A DNA stretch of 64,000 bases, taken from Rhypophila decipiens (lineage: Eukaryota > Ascomycota > Sordariomycetes > Sordariales > Naviculisporaceae). Under the pieces are notes generated by a model. The model ran no database searches. It saw nothing but the letters and a program-made list of their open reading frames with translations, and was not told where the DNA came from. Each line of letters starts with the position of its first letter. Position 1 is the stretch's first letter. Below are positions 1 to 11,445 of this stretch, in pieces. The stretch is taken from NCBI GenBank assembly GCA_033297075.1, contig MU858222.1:1-64000 (forward strand), read 5' to 3'. A program made the translations under genes and the position numbers.

Positions 1-1240
1 AGAAGAGCATGCTGCAGATTCGGTGTAAATAGATGGCGGATATATGCTTACAGAGACTGAATATATTCCGAGTACCCTATTCCCTAAGACTTTTCTTCAT
101 TTCGCCTGAGAGCGACTTGGTGCTGCCTTATGCGACGAGATCCCTTTCTCGCCAGCCTCCTCTGAGGCAATAATTAAGAACTCCGGGCCAGCAGTAGATT
201 ACGCCTTTTATACTGTGGGTGGAGATGAAGCTCACTGTTCCGATTCTAGTGCTGGCCCGATCCCAGTTAGGTAGTACAGTTGATGAGGAGGGTGATACGG
301 TGGCCGACTTTGTGAAGAAGGAGCTGGGCATATATGAGAGGTTGCTGCTATTCTGTATGGCGCGGAAGCGGAGGTTGATAAGGCCTAAACTACCTGTCTG
401 AAATACGGAATTTTGGATTACTGTGTGGAAATGATGGGCTCTAACTGTATATTTATATTATTTCCTCTGCTGGACAGAAAGGGGAGATGATGTAATGGTA
501 GGATGGAGATCGGATGGAAAAGACATCACCTCCACGGCCTTTGCAGGTACGAAGAATCTCGTGTGCTCGCTACTTCCTCTGGTAGATAAACAGGGGAGAG
601 ATTGGGTGGAAAAAACATCACCTCCACTACTTTCGTAGGTAAGGAAGCCTCGTTTTTACACCTCCTTCTCCGATCGACCTGACCACATCCCCCTCCTAAG
701 ATCACAGAGATTTAGAACCCTAATCAGGGAAAGAACTTGCGCACAGCTGACCTTCGTCCAACACTTATATACAAAGTAGGCGCGGATTGCGATTCCTTAT
801 CCTTCCAAATTTCAACTATAGCTGGTATTCCCTGTTGTACTCCTTCCTTCTTCACTTACCACCTCTTGCCGAGTTAACTGGTCACTGCGTTCTGACGAAG
901 GCTTTTGGCAGCAGAGCAAACCTTTTCACTTCTTTTCATTTTCAACATCACTGCAACTGCTGTTTGTTCTTGCCCTCGGCGGGCTTTCTTCGGTAGCCAC
1001 CCCAAATCGACTCGTGTACTCTACTGCTTGGTAACCATACGTGAGATTACGAAGTCCATATTGATAAAGATATTTGCCCATTGGCAGTAGTAAGTACCCG
1101 TAAGGTGTTATATATAAAAGAAATGACAAATGGGATGACGGCATAAACAACAAAACGACAGACTCTCGGAACGCAAAGGGGTATCTTGTTCCCGCTTGCA
1201 TGGTTGCCTCCTTTTTTCCGGTTTCCTCTTTTTCTTTCCT
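1..1240. other. Non-coding 3' flank of the calcium ATPase relic
   Basis: No reading frame here has a recognisable domain or fungal codon pattern. The only structure I see is an imperfect duplication at 509-653, listed separately. The stretch lies 3' of the minus-strand ATPase, so its right end may hold the 3' UTR. Confidence 0.5.
509..653 (+). repeat. Imperfect direct duplication, two units about 91 bases apart
   Basis: Bases 509-562 and 600-653 share the cores ATCACCTCCAC, GTGGAAAA/ATGGAAAA and a GGTA..GAAG..CTCG tail. The preceding bases (near 467 and 575) also match loosely (TTCCTCTG). The copies have diverged by several substitutions, which suggests an old tandem duplication of about 90-105 bases. 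Confidence 0.5.
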
Positions 1241-3860
1241 TCAACGATCGGTAGTTAGTTGGTGCATTCCTTCACCGCAAATTGGTCCACCGGATGGTCC
1301 CGAGGACCATCCGGGCACCGTGGGATGCGTCTTGCTGCCGGTGGCTACTTCCTTGGCCTTGTTCTTGGCCCTCACCTTTTGGTCATGCATGTACTCCTTG
1401 AATCCGCGATGAATGTGATGACGCGCCCGCTCACCGCGCAGTGAAGTCCAACTCCTGAGTGGCGGCGAGATGCTATTATCATCGGACGAGAACTCGTCTG
1501 GGCGCTTGACCGCAGGCGCCTCCAAATCACCTTCCTCGCCCTTGGCCGGCTTCTTCTTCTTCTTCTTCCAGAACGTGACCCAGGATGGGATCGTGATGTC
1601 CGGAATTATGGCCTCGAACCAGCTGTCGGGGAACATACGGATGCAGGCGCCCCAGGGCAGCGAAAGCGCACCGAGACCGATGGACAAGCCCCATTCATTG
1701 CCATTGAGTTTGTGGATCTGGAAAGCTGGACCGCCCACAAAGATGATCAAGACCTGGCCGCCCACCATGAGGCAGTTGATGCCGAGGAACCAGTAGTTCT
1801 TGGTGATGCCCTCAAAGATGTTGAGCTTGTTGTCGAGGCGGCGGTTGTTAATCTCGTTGAAGATCTGGAGCCAGACAAACGTGTTGAATACCAGCGTGTC
1901 GAGCGACAATTGCTGGGCGGGATCACCCCTGGTATATCCGAGGAGCTCGTGACCGCCAAAGTACAGAGTAAATGTAATGACCAGCTGGCACATGGCCTGC
2001 CCGATAATCATCTTCCACATTCGCGTAGTGATGAGAGGCGCCGATTTGCGGTCGGGCTTGCGGTCGAGAACCGAGGGCGCCGGCGGATCCGTAGCCAGGG
2101 CGAGCGCCGCAAACGTGTCCATGATCAGATTGACCCAGAGGAGCTGGACGGCCTTGAGGACCGACTCGCCCTTTCCGCTAGAGACGGCCGAGACGAAGGT
2201 CAGGATGACAGCAGTGATGTTGACCGTGAGTTGGAACTGTTAGGCAGAAAACATGTTAGTCAGTGTCTAAAAAGAGATGCGAGAACTTGCCTGTAAAAAC
2301 TTCTTGACTGCATCGTTGACGGCCCGGCCCCAGCTGATGCCCTTGACGATGGAAGCAAAGTTGTCGTCCATGAGGATGATGGCAGCCGCCTCTTTGGCAA
2401 CCTCGGTTCCAGCAATTCCCATGGCGAACCCGATATCCGCCATCTTGAGCGCAGGTGCATCGTTGGTGCCATCGCCAGTGACAGCCACGGTCTCGCCGAG
2501 CTCCTTGAGGGTCCGGACCAGGATTCGCTTGTCTTCAGGGCTAGAGCGGGCCAGGACTTGGAGGTGAGGCACCAGTTCCTTGAGCTCCTCGTCGCTCTTA
2601 CGGCGGAAATCGGGGCCTTCCATAACGATGCCGCCAGTCTCGGGCGTGTAGATGCCGCATTCCTTGGCGATGGCGCGTCCGGTGAGGATGTTGTCTCCAG
2701 TGACCATGCGAACAAAGACGCCGGCGCGCTGGCAGTCCTTGATGGCGTCCTTAACCGTGGGCCTCAGCGGGTCCTTGATTCCAAAGATGGCCACCAACGT
2801 CATGTCCTTGTGCACCTTGTTGAATTGCGCGGCCGTCAGCTCCTGCTCGCCTTCAAGCTCCGGGGGCGGCCAGACGTCGAAATCGCGGTACGAAGAGCCG
2901 ATGGTGCGGAGGGTCTGTCCGGCGTACGAGGTGATGGTCTGCGAGAACATCTCCTGGTTGTGCTCAGTCAGGTCGACAACCTCGGGCTCGTCTCCACTCG
3001 CGTCGCTGATGACCTTGGTGCACTGGGCCAGCAGGATCTCGGAGGCGCCCTTGACGTAGGCTCGGAACTTGCCGTTCGGAAGCTTGACCACGGTTGCCAT
3101 GTACTTGACGGCCGAGTCAAACGGAACAACCTGGACGACATTGGAATTCGACCGCTCCTCCTGGACTGGGGCGGCGCCGAGGTGGTCACGGCAGAGCGTG
3201 AGCAGCGCAACCTCGGTCTTGGAACCGACAAAGCTCTTTTCGCCGTTGACGTCTGCCTCAAAGGCAGTCGAGTTGACGGCATTGGCCTGGATGATCAGCT
3301 GCTTGGTGGTGTCGCCGAGGCTCTTGACGAACTCGGCAATGGGGACATGCTCGACCTTGGCGATCACCTTGTCGGGCTTCTCGCTGGTGTCGGCCGGCTC
3401 CTCGAGGGGCTCGTCGGTCCCGCCAAAGCTCTTGAACTTTCCGAGCGTGGTGGCGACCACGGTCATCTTGTTCTGGGTGAGAGTGCCAGTCTTGTCGGAG
3501 CACACAGTCGTCGCATTGCCCATGGTCTCACAGGCCTTGAGGACACGCACGAGATTGTTATCGCGCATCATGCGAGTGGTCGCAAAGGCCAGTGCGAGCG
3601 TGACGGCCAGCGGCAGCCCCTCCGGCACCGCGACGACCACAACGGTAACCGAGGTGATGAAGTGCGTCAGGAACTCCTGGCCCTTTTGAGCCGGCGTGCC
3701 CGGGTTTGTCGAGAGGCCGGCGAGGAACTTAATCAGCAGGACGATGAAAAGCAAGAGGGCAGCTCCGCCACCGAGCCAGGCGATGGAGTCGGCAAGCCTG
3801 TTAAGCTTCTTTTGCAAGGGGGTGTCGCCCTGTTCTGTGTGCATCGCCGTGGTGATCCGT
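1241..3860 (-). pseudogene. Plasma-membrane-type calcium P-type ATPase, 5'-truncated
   Basis: Two exons (3860-2291 and 2236-1241) encode the C-terminal two thirds, about 855 residues, of a PMCA/Pmc1-type Ca2+ pump. Visible are a membrane helix pair with the PEGLPLAVTLALA segment, the phosphorylation loop CSDKTGTLTQNKMTV, the hinge TGDGTNDAPALKMADIGFAMG and the last membrane helices. The tail carries a Lys run (WKKKKKKPAKG) and acidic patches. The intron at 2290-2237 uses a GC-AG donor (GCAAGT). The first exon starts after a plausible acceptor (TAG at 3863-3861) with RITTAMHTEQ, which normally follows the actuator domain. No exon upstream encodes helices 1-2 or the TGE actuator motif. Instead the sequence turns AT-rich with tandem repeats, so the gene looks cut by a rearrangement near 3.87-3.9 kb. 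A distant upstream exon outside the usual intron range is the only alternative. Confidence 0.8.
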
Positions 3861-3980
3861 CTATGCGGAGAAAGATTGAACAATAGGATTCTGGACACTG
3901 ATTTCGGCCCCTACTGTACCATTATATTTGACAAGACACAAAACTCCATGAGTAATAAAACAACGGTTGTCGGCAAAATC

Positions 3981-4036
3981 GGAGGCGCGGAAATGGAGGC
4001 GCGGAAATGGAGGCACGCAAATGGAGGCGCGGAAAC
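3981..4036 (+). repeat. Tandem 14-base repeat, four units
   Basis: Four head-to-tail units of GGAGGCGCGGAAAT (3981-3994, 3995-4008, 4009-4022, 4023-4036). The third has two substitutions and the last ends in C. The array lies next to the point where the ATPase gene loses its 5' part. A short AT dinucleotide run follows at about 4087-4101. Confidence 0.85.
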
Positions 4037-4146
4037 AGGTAGTTATATGCGACGCTAATAAATCCAGTTTTAGAGCTCCGCTTCCGTAATATATATATAT
4101 AAGATTTAGCCCGGCCGGGTGTTTATGATGAGAGCCTTCAACCGTA

Positions 4147-5990
4147 ATGATTTGCCTAGACACGCAAAGGGGTAACGAAGCTTTCGGTGCGTATTCCGAG
4201 TCCTTGATTCGTTTATGCTACCAAATTTACCAAACCTCGTTATTGTGGTATCCCAACTTAAAACTTGAAGGCGATGAGGGCGACTGGCCCCAGACACCCC
4301 AGAGGTGGAACCAGTTCACTTATGATATGGCAATGAACGAAGAATCCGACAAGCTCACACCTTCTTTGCGGTTGCTACTTGATGAAAGTGGCTACATTGA
4401 TGATATTGTTGTCAGAGATTACCTGAACCTACTCAGAGGTCAATGCCCTTCTAATATTATCATCGCCAATCCCCGTGAGCTGGAAACTCCTCTTCAACTC
4501 ACGGCACCTAAGGATGGACTGTAGATATCTTGCCATTTCACCGCGATCGGCATTGGATGTTTGCTGTCGTGCGTAGCAATTGCATCCACTGGTTTGATAG
4601 TAGGCCGCATAGCTCAACCTCAAAAGACTTGACATCGCCAATACCTGTGTCTTGTTGGACTGGACCAAAGCAGAGCCAAGGCCAAGATCACGACTCCGGG
4701 CTGTTCATGCTCCTTGGGATACGGCGGATAGCAAGCGGCTACCCACCTATCAATGACGTACAGGCGTCCAGGATGGTTCCTCACTTCCGTTCCACGGTAT
4801 TTGTGGGGCTGCTCGCTAAGAAGCTAATGCCAGACGAAAAAGAACAGCAAGAACTGGGAATTGACTTCTCTGAAGGGTTTTTCAGAGACCAGTTTAATGT
4901 TCTCAAAGACACTTCCGCGGTTCTGGAGGTCGACTCTTCAGGCCAGCTCGCACATGAGACTAGCCTACCTGATACTATGGTGCTAGACACGCCCTTGGGT
5001 GATATCCCGACTACTCATTTAAACGCTCGTAGAGCTACAGCAGCTGATGCCGCAATCTTGGACACTCCGATGAGCGACACGCCGATCACGGCTAGCCATG
5101 AAGATATAGTCTCACCTGCGAGCAATTCGTCGATTACTCATTCCACCCGGAGTCGTAGCGGTACAAGGCCACCCGATTCTGCAATGTCTGAAACACCTAT
5201 GAGCGACATGGCTACTGGTCATAGGGCTATAACTCCACTCGATGTTCTGATTCCTAGAGCTCCCATGAGTGACTCACCAACGCAAAATAATTCTATAAGA
5301 CCTGCCCCCAGGACCCCCCTACATACTACGAGATCACGTACGACATCATGTGGTTCAACGAGTTCAAGTATTCACGACGTTCTACAGCATCGTAGGTGTA
5401 TACTTGAGATCTTGTGTGGTGCGGTCAAGGCGTGCCGTAATTTCAAACCAGGCAATAATCCCGGTATTTCCCTACTATGGGATATTGTCAACGGATCTAT
5501 GAAATTGAGCACGCTTCATAGACGATATTACGGAGTCCGATTTTATCGTGAGTTTGTAGCATCCAAACGCTCACTCAAATGGTCCATTGGCCTGAAAGAA
5601 TTCGAGCGCATGGAAAAGGCGCAATCAAAGCTTCGCTTTTGGGCAGAACTCTACGAATGCCATAAGGATTTAGGAGCACGAATCGCTTCCACCCTTTTAT
5701 GCGCCTTCTCAGATGACCATAAAAACATGAGTCAAGCCAAGCAGGCCGAAGTGATAGGCATTACCAGGGCACGCCTGAATAATAGAGAAGATACCACCTT
5801 ATGGTCCGACTTAAAGAAAGCAGAGAGGCTTTGCTCTGCAGTTCTTCACTGTTCACTTTCGGACGAATTATTAGTGATAGAAGGCTATTCGAGTTGGAAG
5901 GTCGCGGATCTTAATGATGCAGTCTACAAGGCGTTCGTAAGCACAGATCCTCACGTAAAGCTCCCAATCGAGCCTTATATAAGTAGATAG
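4147..5990 (+). pseudogene. Ulp1-like (C48) cysteine peptidase, frameshifted, catalytic Cys replaced
   Basis: Two frames join into one Ulp1/SENP-like protein. The first (4147-4524) has the entry segment SGYIDDIVVRDYLNLLRG, matching the family's WLND..I..YL..L region. The second (about 4512-5990) continues with the His motif HRDRHWMFAVV, the Asp motif IHWFDS and the oxyanion/nucleophile segment SQGQDHDSGLFML. In active Ulp1 enzymes that last segment reads D-C-G; here the codon is TCC, so the nucleophile is Ser. The frame moves by one base near 4505-4524, where TAA and TAG close the two frames. After the domain, residues encoded at 4970-5290 carry several TPMSD-type repeats. A C-terminal region of about 200 residues follows that I do not recognise. 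Fungi carry many such Ulp1-like genes, some linked to transposons, but I see no transposase here. Confidence 0.7.
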
Positions 5991-6176
5991 CTCGGCTGAC
6001 GCCCGACCGTCGAGAAAGACGGGCTTTGATCATAAGAATTTCTATCCATTTTCAGTGACAATAAAATCCGTACCCACCTTACAAGTTGACTTCATTGAAT
6101 GAAACAGTGAAACTGCGAGCCCTACAAATCAAACCAACTCATCCATCTGAGCCCGATCGTCTTCGAAGGGGCACCT
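5991..6176. other. Spacer between the Ulp1-like gene and the LTR
   Basis: AT-rich non-coding spacer. A short hairpin (GCCCG..CGGGC) lies at about 6001-6025. Nothing else recognised. Confidence 0.4.
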
Positions 6177-6336
6177 TGTCACGGGCCTAGCCGTGACATG
6201 GGGTCATGGGGGATCACGTGACCTGATTAGTCAGCCCCCACCTGGTATATAGCTCCATGCAGGCGGGGCTGCTTGTTGTAGCTCGTCGTGCAACAACATC
6301 GATTGTCAACCCCACACAAGGTTCGCACCCGTGACA
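6177..6336 (+). mobile_element. LTR retrotransposon long terminal repeat (160 bp)
   Basis: The segment starts TGTCACGG and ends CCGTGACA, a perfect 8-base inverted terminus with the TG..CA ends typical of LTRs. It contains a TATA-like box (GGTATATAGC at about 6243). A second internal CCGTGACA at 6191-6198 makes a hairpin with the 5' end. A Gag-like open frame starts 259 bases downstream. No second copy was found in the window, so the 3' half of the element is missing. Confidence 0.6.
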
Positions 6337-6594
6337 GTTTGTTGCACCTTTTTGCGCGCGCGCACAACCAAAGAAGACATAGGATTCGGAGAATCGGAAA
6401 GAGCGAGGAGAGCGCTTCTCGACGATACCAGAGTTTTCGGTTTTTCACCAGAGGCGGGCCCTCACTTGCGCGCCGCGCAACACGTTCACCGTCAGCACCG
6501 AGGGTGGCCCAGAGCTAGCGCGATTCGCCAGGGAGGCACCCAGCGTAGTTTCACACCGGATTTGCAGCGAGCAACACATCACACGTAGTCAACA

Positions 6595-7011
6595 GTGTCA
6601 ACAGAGTCAGCATTGCAGCGAGCGGTGCAGCAGTTAGCCAACATGTCCTCACCCAAGAAGGCGTTCCCGCCAAAGTTCTTCGGTACCGGAGCCCCAGAGT
6701 ACAAGCCAGGAGAAGCGTCCTGGCAGCAACATGCGGCGGCCATCATCGATGGATTGGACAAGAAGAATTACCCATATATGCATGAGGCCATCCACACCTT
6801 GGGTAAGCAGGAGCAGAATGTCAACCCAGGATGTAACATCTCAAAGGCCTTTGATGATACCTTCAAGTCAGGACAGGCGTGCACCAACGTGGTGCTGGAA
6901 TATCTTGAACAAGCGTTCGGGATGATTGGTAGCGATCTATTCGTGACTCGCAAATCGCGAGACGAGATTACCGAGACTAGAGATGCCGCACTCCTCAAAG
7001 TGGTATCATGA
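6595..7011 (+). pseudogene. Gag-like fragment downstream of the LTR
   Basis: A 138-residue frame (first ATG at 6595; a second Met at residue 17 begins MSSPKKAFPPKFFG) follows the LTR on the same strand. It has the composition of a capsid N-terminal region: Ala/Gln-rich start, many charged and aromatic residues and no membrane segment. No zinc knuckle, protease or reverse transcriptase follows, so it would be a truncated gag. Family assignment rests mainly on position after the LTR and is weak; an unknown small host protein is the alternative. Confidence 0.3.
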
Positions 7012-7445
7012 GCATTATGTACCGTCAAGCCCTGTCAAATCCGTGGCGCAGCTACATGAGCAACAGTCAACTTGGACAGTATCTACTTGAAAATAGTATT
7101 GCGAAAGAAATGTGACCTTATTGCGGGGTTGATACTACTTGTTAAACTGATTTCATGATCTAATCTTGCAGCTTGATGTAATTGCCTGATACGCCAAGAC
7201 AGTCAATATAGGGGTAAAAGTGGGGCCCAACGAGCTGTTGCCCAAGAAACCGCCAGACAGCTAACCCCGTCAAGGCAACCGCGCAGCCCTCTTGCCTTCA
7301 AAGTATGGTTCAGATAGTCGAACTCGCTTCTTTGATGGCTCAACTTTCAGAACAACAACTGTCGATGAATCAATCGTTTTCCTCTGATTAAATCACTCGC
7401 CCAACTCTGTCAGCACCTCTAAAGCCCTGTGGAAGGTAGAAAGCC
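7012..7445. other. Intergenic spacer
   Basis: No coding signal. It contains the likely promoter of the phosphoesterase gene (short pyrimidine-rich patches before 7446) but no clear TATA box. Confidence 0.4.
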
Positions 7446-8675
7446 ATGATGAAGATCCAAATCCTCTCGGACCTGCACCTCGAAAGCCCGAAATCCTACA
7501 CCGGCGATGGAGCCTTCGATATCGCACCCAAAGCGCCTTACTTGGCCTTGTTAGGAGACATAGGCTATGCAGTCCAGCATAAAAACGAGTACCTGGCCTT
7601 TCTAGAAGCACAGCTCTACAGATTCAAAGTTGTCCTTTTGGTGCCGGGTAATCACGAGTGTTAAAAGTCCACCTGACCAGAGACAATTGCGGTGTTACGG
7701 GAGTTTGAGGAGGACGTTAGGGTGCGCAGGGAGAAGCAAGCGCAGGCTCGTGCCGCTGCTTCCACTTTTAGCGCGGCAGACATTAAAGCCGGGGAAGATC
7801 ACTATAAAGAGTCCAAGGATGAGCCTTCAGAAAAGATGCCAGCAGACAACCTGAAGGATGAGAATCCAAACATCACCGGACGAGAAAATTCGGACCATAA
7901 GCCCGAGAGAAACGCAACCTCAGCCTCAGCCTCAGCAGAAAAACAACCCGACTACAAACTTGAAGAACTAGGGGAATTCATCCTCCTCAACCGAAACACT
8001 TACATCCCAGCCTCCCACCCAGAAATTGCAATCCTAGGCTGTCCCCTCTTCTCCAACATCCCCCTTTCCTCGTCCGACGAGATCACCTACCGCCTGTCCG
8101 ATTTCAACCCCGAGATAGGAACTTCAAACTGGACAGTATCCACTCATAACAGCGCGCATAAACAAGACCTCTTCTGGTTAAATTATACCGTCTCTGCCCT
8201 GGAACACGCTAACCGCCGAATAAAGAAGATTGTAATCCTCACTCATTGGGCGCCTACGAGGGATAATAGGGCTGTTGATCCTGCGCATTATAGAGATGAG
8301 AAGGGACGGGAAAAGGAGAATATACTTGTGTCAGCGTTTTCAACGGATTTGAGTGGGCAAGCTTGTTTCAAGACTGGGAAGGTGAAGGTTTGGGCGTTTG
8401 GGCATACACATTGGAATTGTGATTTTGTGGTTGCGAGGGGGGGCTTGAAGACTGCTGCTGTGACTAAAACAGAGACCAAGACAGAGACTTTGAGTTGGGT
8501 TGCTAAGTGGTTTGGAAAAAGAAATGGTGATTGTGGTGGGGATATAAAGAACGTCGGCGAGCGAAAGGGAGAGGAAAATGAGCATACCAAACTGCTACGG
8601 CTGCTGGCTAACCAGCGGGGGAGCTTCTTCCGGCTAGCTGCTGGATTTGATGTGGGCAAGGTTGTTGAGTTGTAA
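7446..8675 (+). pseudogene. Calcineurin-like metallophosphoesterase with two in-frame stops
   Basis: One continuous frame from ATG 7446 to TAA 8675 (about 408 codons) encodes a Metallophos-family protein and is interrupted only by TAA at 7662-7664 and TGA at 7674-7676. Metal-binding motifs are in order: ILSDLHLE (residues 5-12), LLGDIG, PGNHE just before the first stop, then THWAPTRDN and GHTHWNCD. Across the stops the frame reads GNHEC-stop-KST-stop-PETIAVLREFEED, which matches what this family has after GNHE. The stops therefore replace coding codons and do not mark an intron. A charged, low-complexity insert (about residues 85-170) separates the two halves of the domain. If translated conventionally only about 72 residues would be made, so I call it a recent pseudogene. 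Sequencing error or readthrough cannot be excluded. Confidence 0.75.
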
Positions 8676-9124
8676 ATTCTGGTTCGATGTGATGAGTTAT
8701 GTGCGGTATTTCATCACATAGTTGTAAGGGGGGTAGGTATTGTATCGAATGAAAGTCGAAGCCACATGTCAGGATCAAAATGCGAGATGAGATAGCACGA
8801 CATTTGATTATCCTGCCGGTATTGAACGTCAGACATGCACTGAAATGATATTTCAGTAAAACTCGAGATGATACAGCGGAATACACTTGTCGCTTATTAC
8901 TGCTTTGTGCCTCAGGCACCCATGCTTCATCCGTCATGACCAATAATGGCAATACATCTACATCCGCGCAATTCTCGTCACTGCTGCCTGCCAGGTGCCT
9001 GGCTTACTCCCCTGCTCCCTTCGATTCATCTGCGACCAAGAAAGCCACACAACAATCCAAGTATCTTTAGAGACCGGACCTTGCCCAAAGCCGTGATCCG
9101 GCGAATGTTCTCAAGGCCTTGGCG
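8676..9124. other. Intergenic spacer
   Basis: No gene recognised. It separates the phosphoesterase relic from the HET gene and should hold the HET promoter. Confidence 0.4.
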
Positions 9125-11445
9125 ATGGAAATGTCGCGACCACCCCGGGGCTTGAACTCCGTACGTGTTGTGGTCACGCGTCCCAAAAGCCAAGACGGGA
9201 CCGAGGAGGAACGCCAAATGTTTGACAACGTGCTCGTGAATTCCGGTGGCCTTTTGGCCTTGTGGTCGCAAAGACCTCCGGAAGACGTGTTCAAATTCGG
9301 GCTCCCGATAGGACCAGACGAGGGTTTCCAGCGGGTCCACCGGATCCGCCTGACCGACCCGTCCGAACGACGCATCACGAAAGACAGGGAAGACGGCCTG
9401 TGCATATACTGCCAGCTGCTCTTGCTCGAGGATGCACCAGAGTATGCTGCGCATCAGCCGTGCATGGGGCTGTTGATACGAAACTGGGACCGTTGTCAAC
9501 TCTGCCAGCTCATCAACATCAGCATCGGACGGGCTAACCCAGACTGGAAGGCTAGATATGAGGCCGGTGATATGGATATAGCGAGTCCGGATACTCGCAT
9601 CTGGGTCCGGAGCAGAAGGATTGAGCGTCATTCCCTTGTGGTGGCAACCATGGGAGAGGAACCAGATCTAGGCGTTCAGGGGACACCGATTGTGTGGGCT
9701 ACGAGCAAGAGTCTAGGTAGGTAAAGCGCTCTCTTCTTCTCCTTGGAGTAAAGAATTTCTGGATTAAACTGTGATTTTCTGGGATAGGATCTTTAGCCGG
9801 TCGCATGATATGGAAGTCGATCTTCGAGGCAGGGCAGAGCGACGCGAGCGCGCGACTGAATGTCATCAAAGAATGGCTAGAGAGATGCCAATCTGAGCAT
9901 GCCGCTTGCAATAATCGCCCGTCAAGCAATGATGGAAACTGCCCTCTTCCTACCAGGGTCCTGAGGATCTCCCCGCAGAAGGGTAATCTCCCCTTCCTCA
10001 TTCAGCTATACGAGCCCGATGGCGAGAGAGCAGCACCATACATCGCCCTGAGCCACTGCTGGGGAGAATCAAGTCCACTCAAAACAACACGATCCAACCT
10101 TGAACAGCATAAAAAGGAAATGGCGTTCGAGGCACTGCCATTGACGTATCGAGACGTCGTGGCCAAGGCATTCTATCTTGGCTTTTCGTACCTCTGGATA
10201 GATTCCCTCTGCATCATCCAGGACGACAGCGGCGACTGGGAAGCAGAGGCAGCACGCATGGCAGCCGTCTACTCCAACGCGACGCTGACCTTTGCCGCCA
10301 CCGAGGCGGCAGACCCGTCCCTGGGCTGCTGTCCCCAGTACACCCGCGCCTTCCCGATACCACTGGAAGGCGACAGCCAGGTAGCTCTCGTCCGTTTCCA
10401 GGACCACCTTAACCTCGACAGCCGGGACACGGCGCTCAACAAGCGAGGGTGGACCTTTCAGGAAGCCGCCCTGTCCAGGCGCATGATCTGCTTCGACAAC
10501 AACCAGCTGCTGTGGAAATGCTGCACCCGGCAAGAATCCGAGGACGGTTTGTGGGCCGTCACAGCCCCCGCCGCCCGGCGAACGCGGGACTGGAATCTCT
10601 GGGCCTGTCTACCGGAACTTGTCGGGGAGGACAGAGCGGCGAGCTACGCCTTCTGGTACAAGATGATGGAGGACTATTCGAACCGAACGTTCAGCTTTGA
10701 GAAGGACAAGCTACCTGCTCTGGCCGGCATCGTGGAGGCATCCCGGGATAATGTCGGGAATGCGTCGCCGCTCTTGGGCCTCTGGCGAGAGGACCTCCTC
10801 AATGGGCTCCTCTGGCGCGCCCGCAAGCCTGGAGGGCAGCGAGCGGCTTGTCACGGTGCGGTGCCGTCTTGGTCATGGATTTCGGCTGCTGGCCCGGTCA
10901 GCTGGGGTCCCTCGTTGTTCAGTCTTTCTCCCGACGAGCCGCGGCTGGAAGTCATTTCGGCGGAGGTACGCTGGGCCGGGTGCCCCATGACCTCGGCGGT
11001 TTCGGGGACTGCGCTGAAGGTCAGTGGTCGCCTGAAGGAGGCGACGTTGCGCAAGGACCTTGGCCGCACTGACTTTGTGTACCTGTCTGAATCCGCTCTC
11101 CAACCTGTGGGTTCATGCGCACCTAGAGACGCGCCAGAGGAAACGGCGGTTGAGCCCGAGTGTCTGGGGTACTGCCACCTTGATCTGGTTGAATCGATGG
11201 CCGTACCAGCCCATGTCATGTGTCTCGAGGTGTATCAGGGTCTCCAGTGGCCTGATACCAAGGCGCCTCGGAACCGCGTTCACAGGGTGCTTGTCCTGGA
11301 GCCCGTGGATGAATCCAATAGCGGGTTCAGACGGGTGGGAGTAGGATACATGTGGCAGCACTCGTACCGCAAAATCGGGACTGAGCAAGTTGCAGTCAAA
11401 GAGACATTTTCTGATCTCGCTCGACGCACGGTCTCGCTTTTGTGA
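9125..11445 (+). CDS. HET-domain (heterokaryon incompatibility) protein
   Basis: Two exons (9125-9716 and 9788-11445, intron 71 bases, phase 1) encode about 749 residues. The N-terminal part has a Cys-rich stretch (LCIYCQ..., CQLCQL), often seen ahead of HET domains. The HET domain itself starts near residue 281 with YIALSHCWG, continues with PLTYRDVV and YLWIDSLCIIQDD, and includes ARMAAVYSNATLTFAA and the later RGWTFQEAALSRRMI block. HET domains act in fungal non-self recognition and regulated cell death, usually downstream of an NLR-type receptor. No NBS or repeat domain is fused here, and no partner receptor gene lies next to it. Splice joins keep the frame (KSLG|SLAGRM). The start was taken as the first ATG in frame; a later start is possible. 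Confidence 0.9.

Noticed and set aside
1712..2296. Plus-strand frame opposite the ATPase C-terminal exon
   Set aside because: Shadow of the coding strand; rich in charged residues only because of the complementary codons.
2558..3886. 442-codon plus-strand frame
   Set aside because: Antisense shadow of the calcium ATPase exon, which carries all the family motifs.
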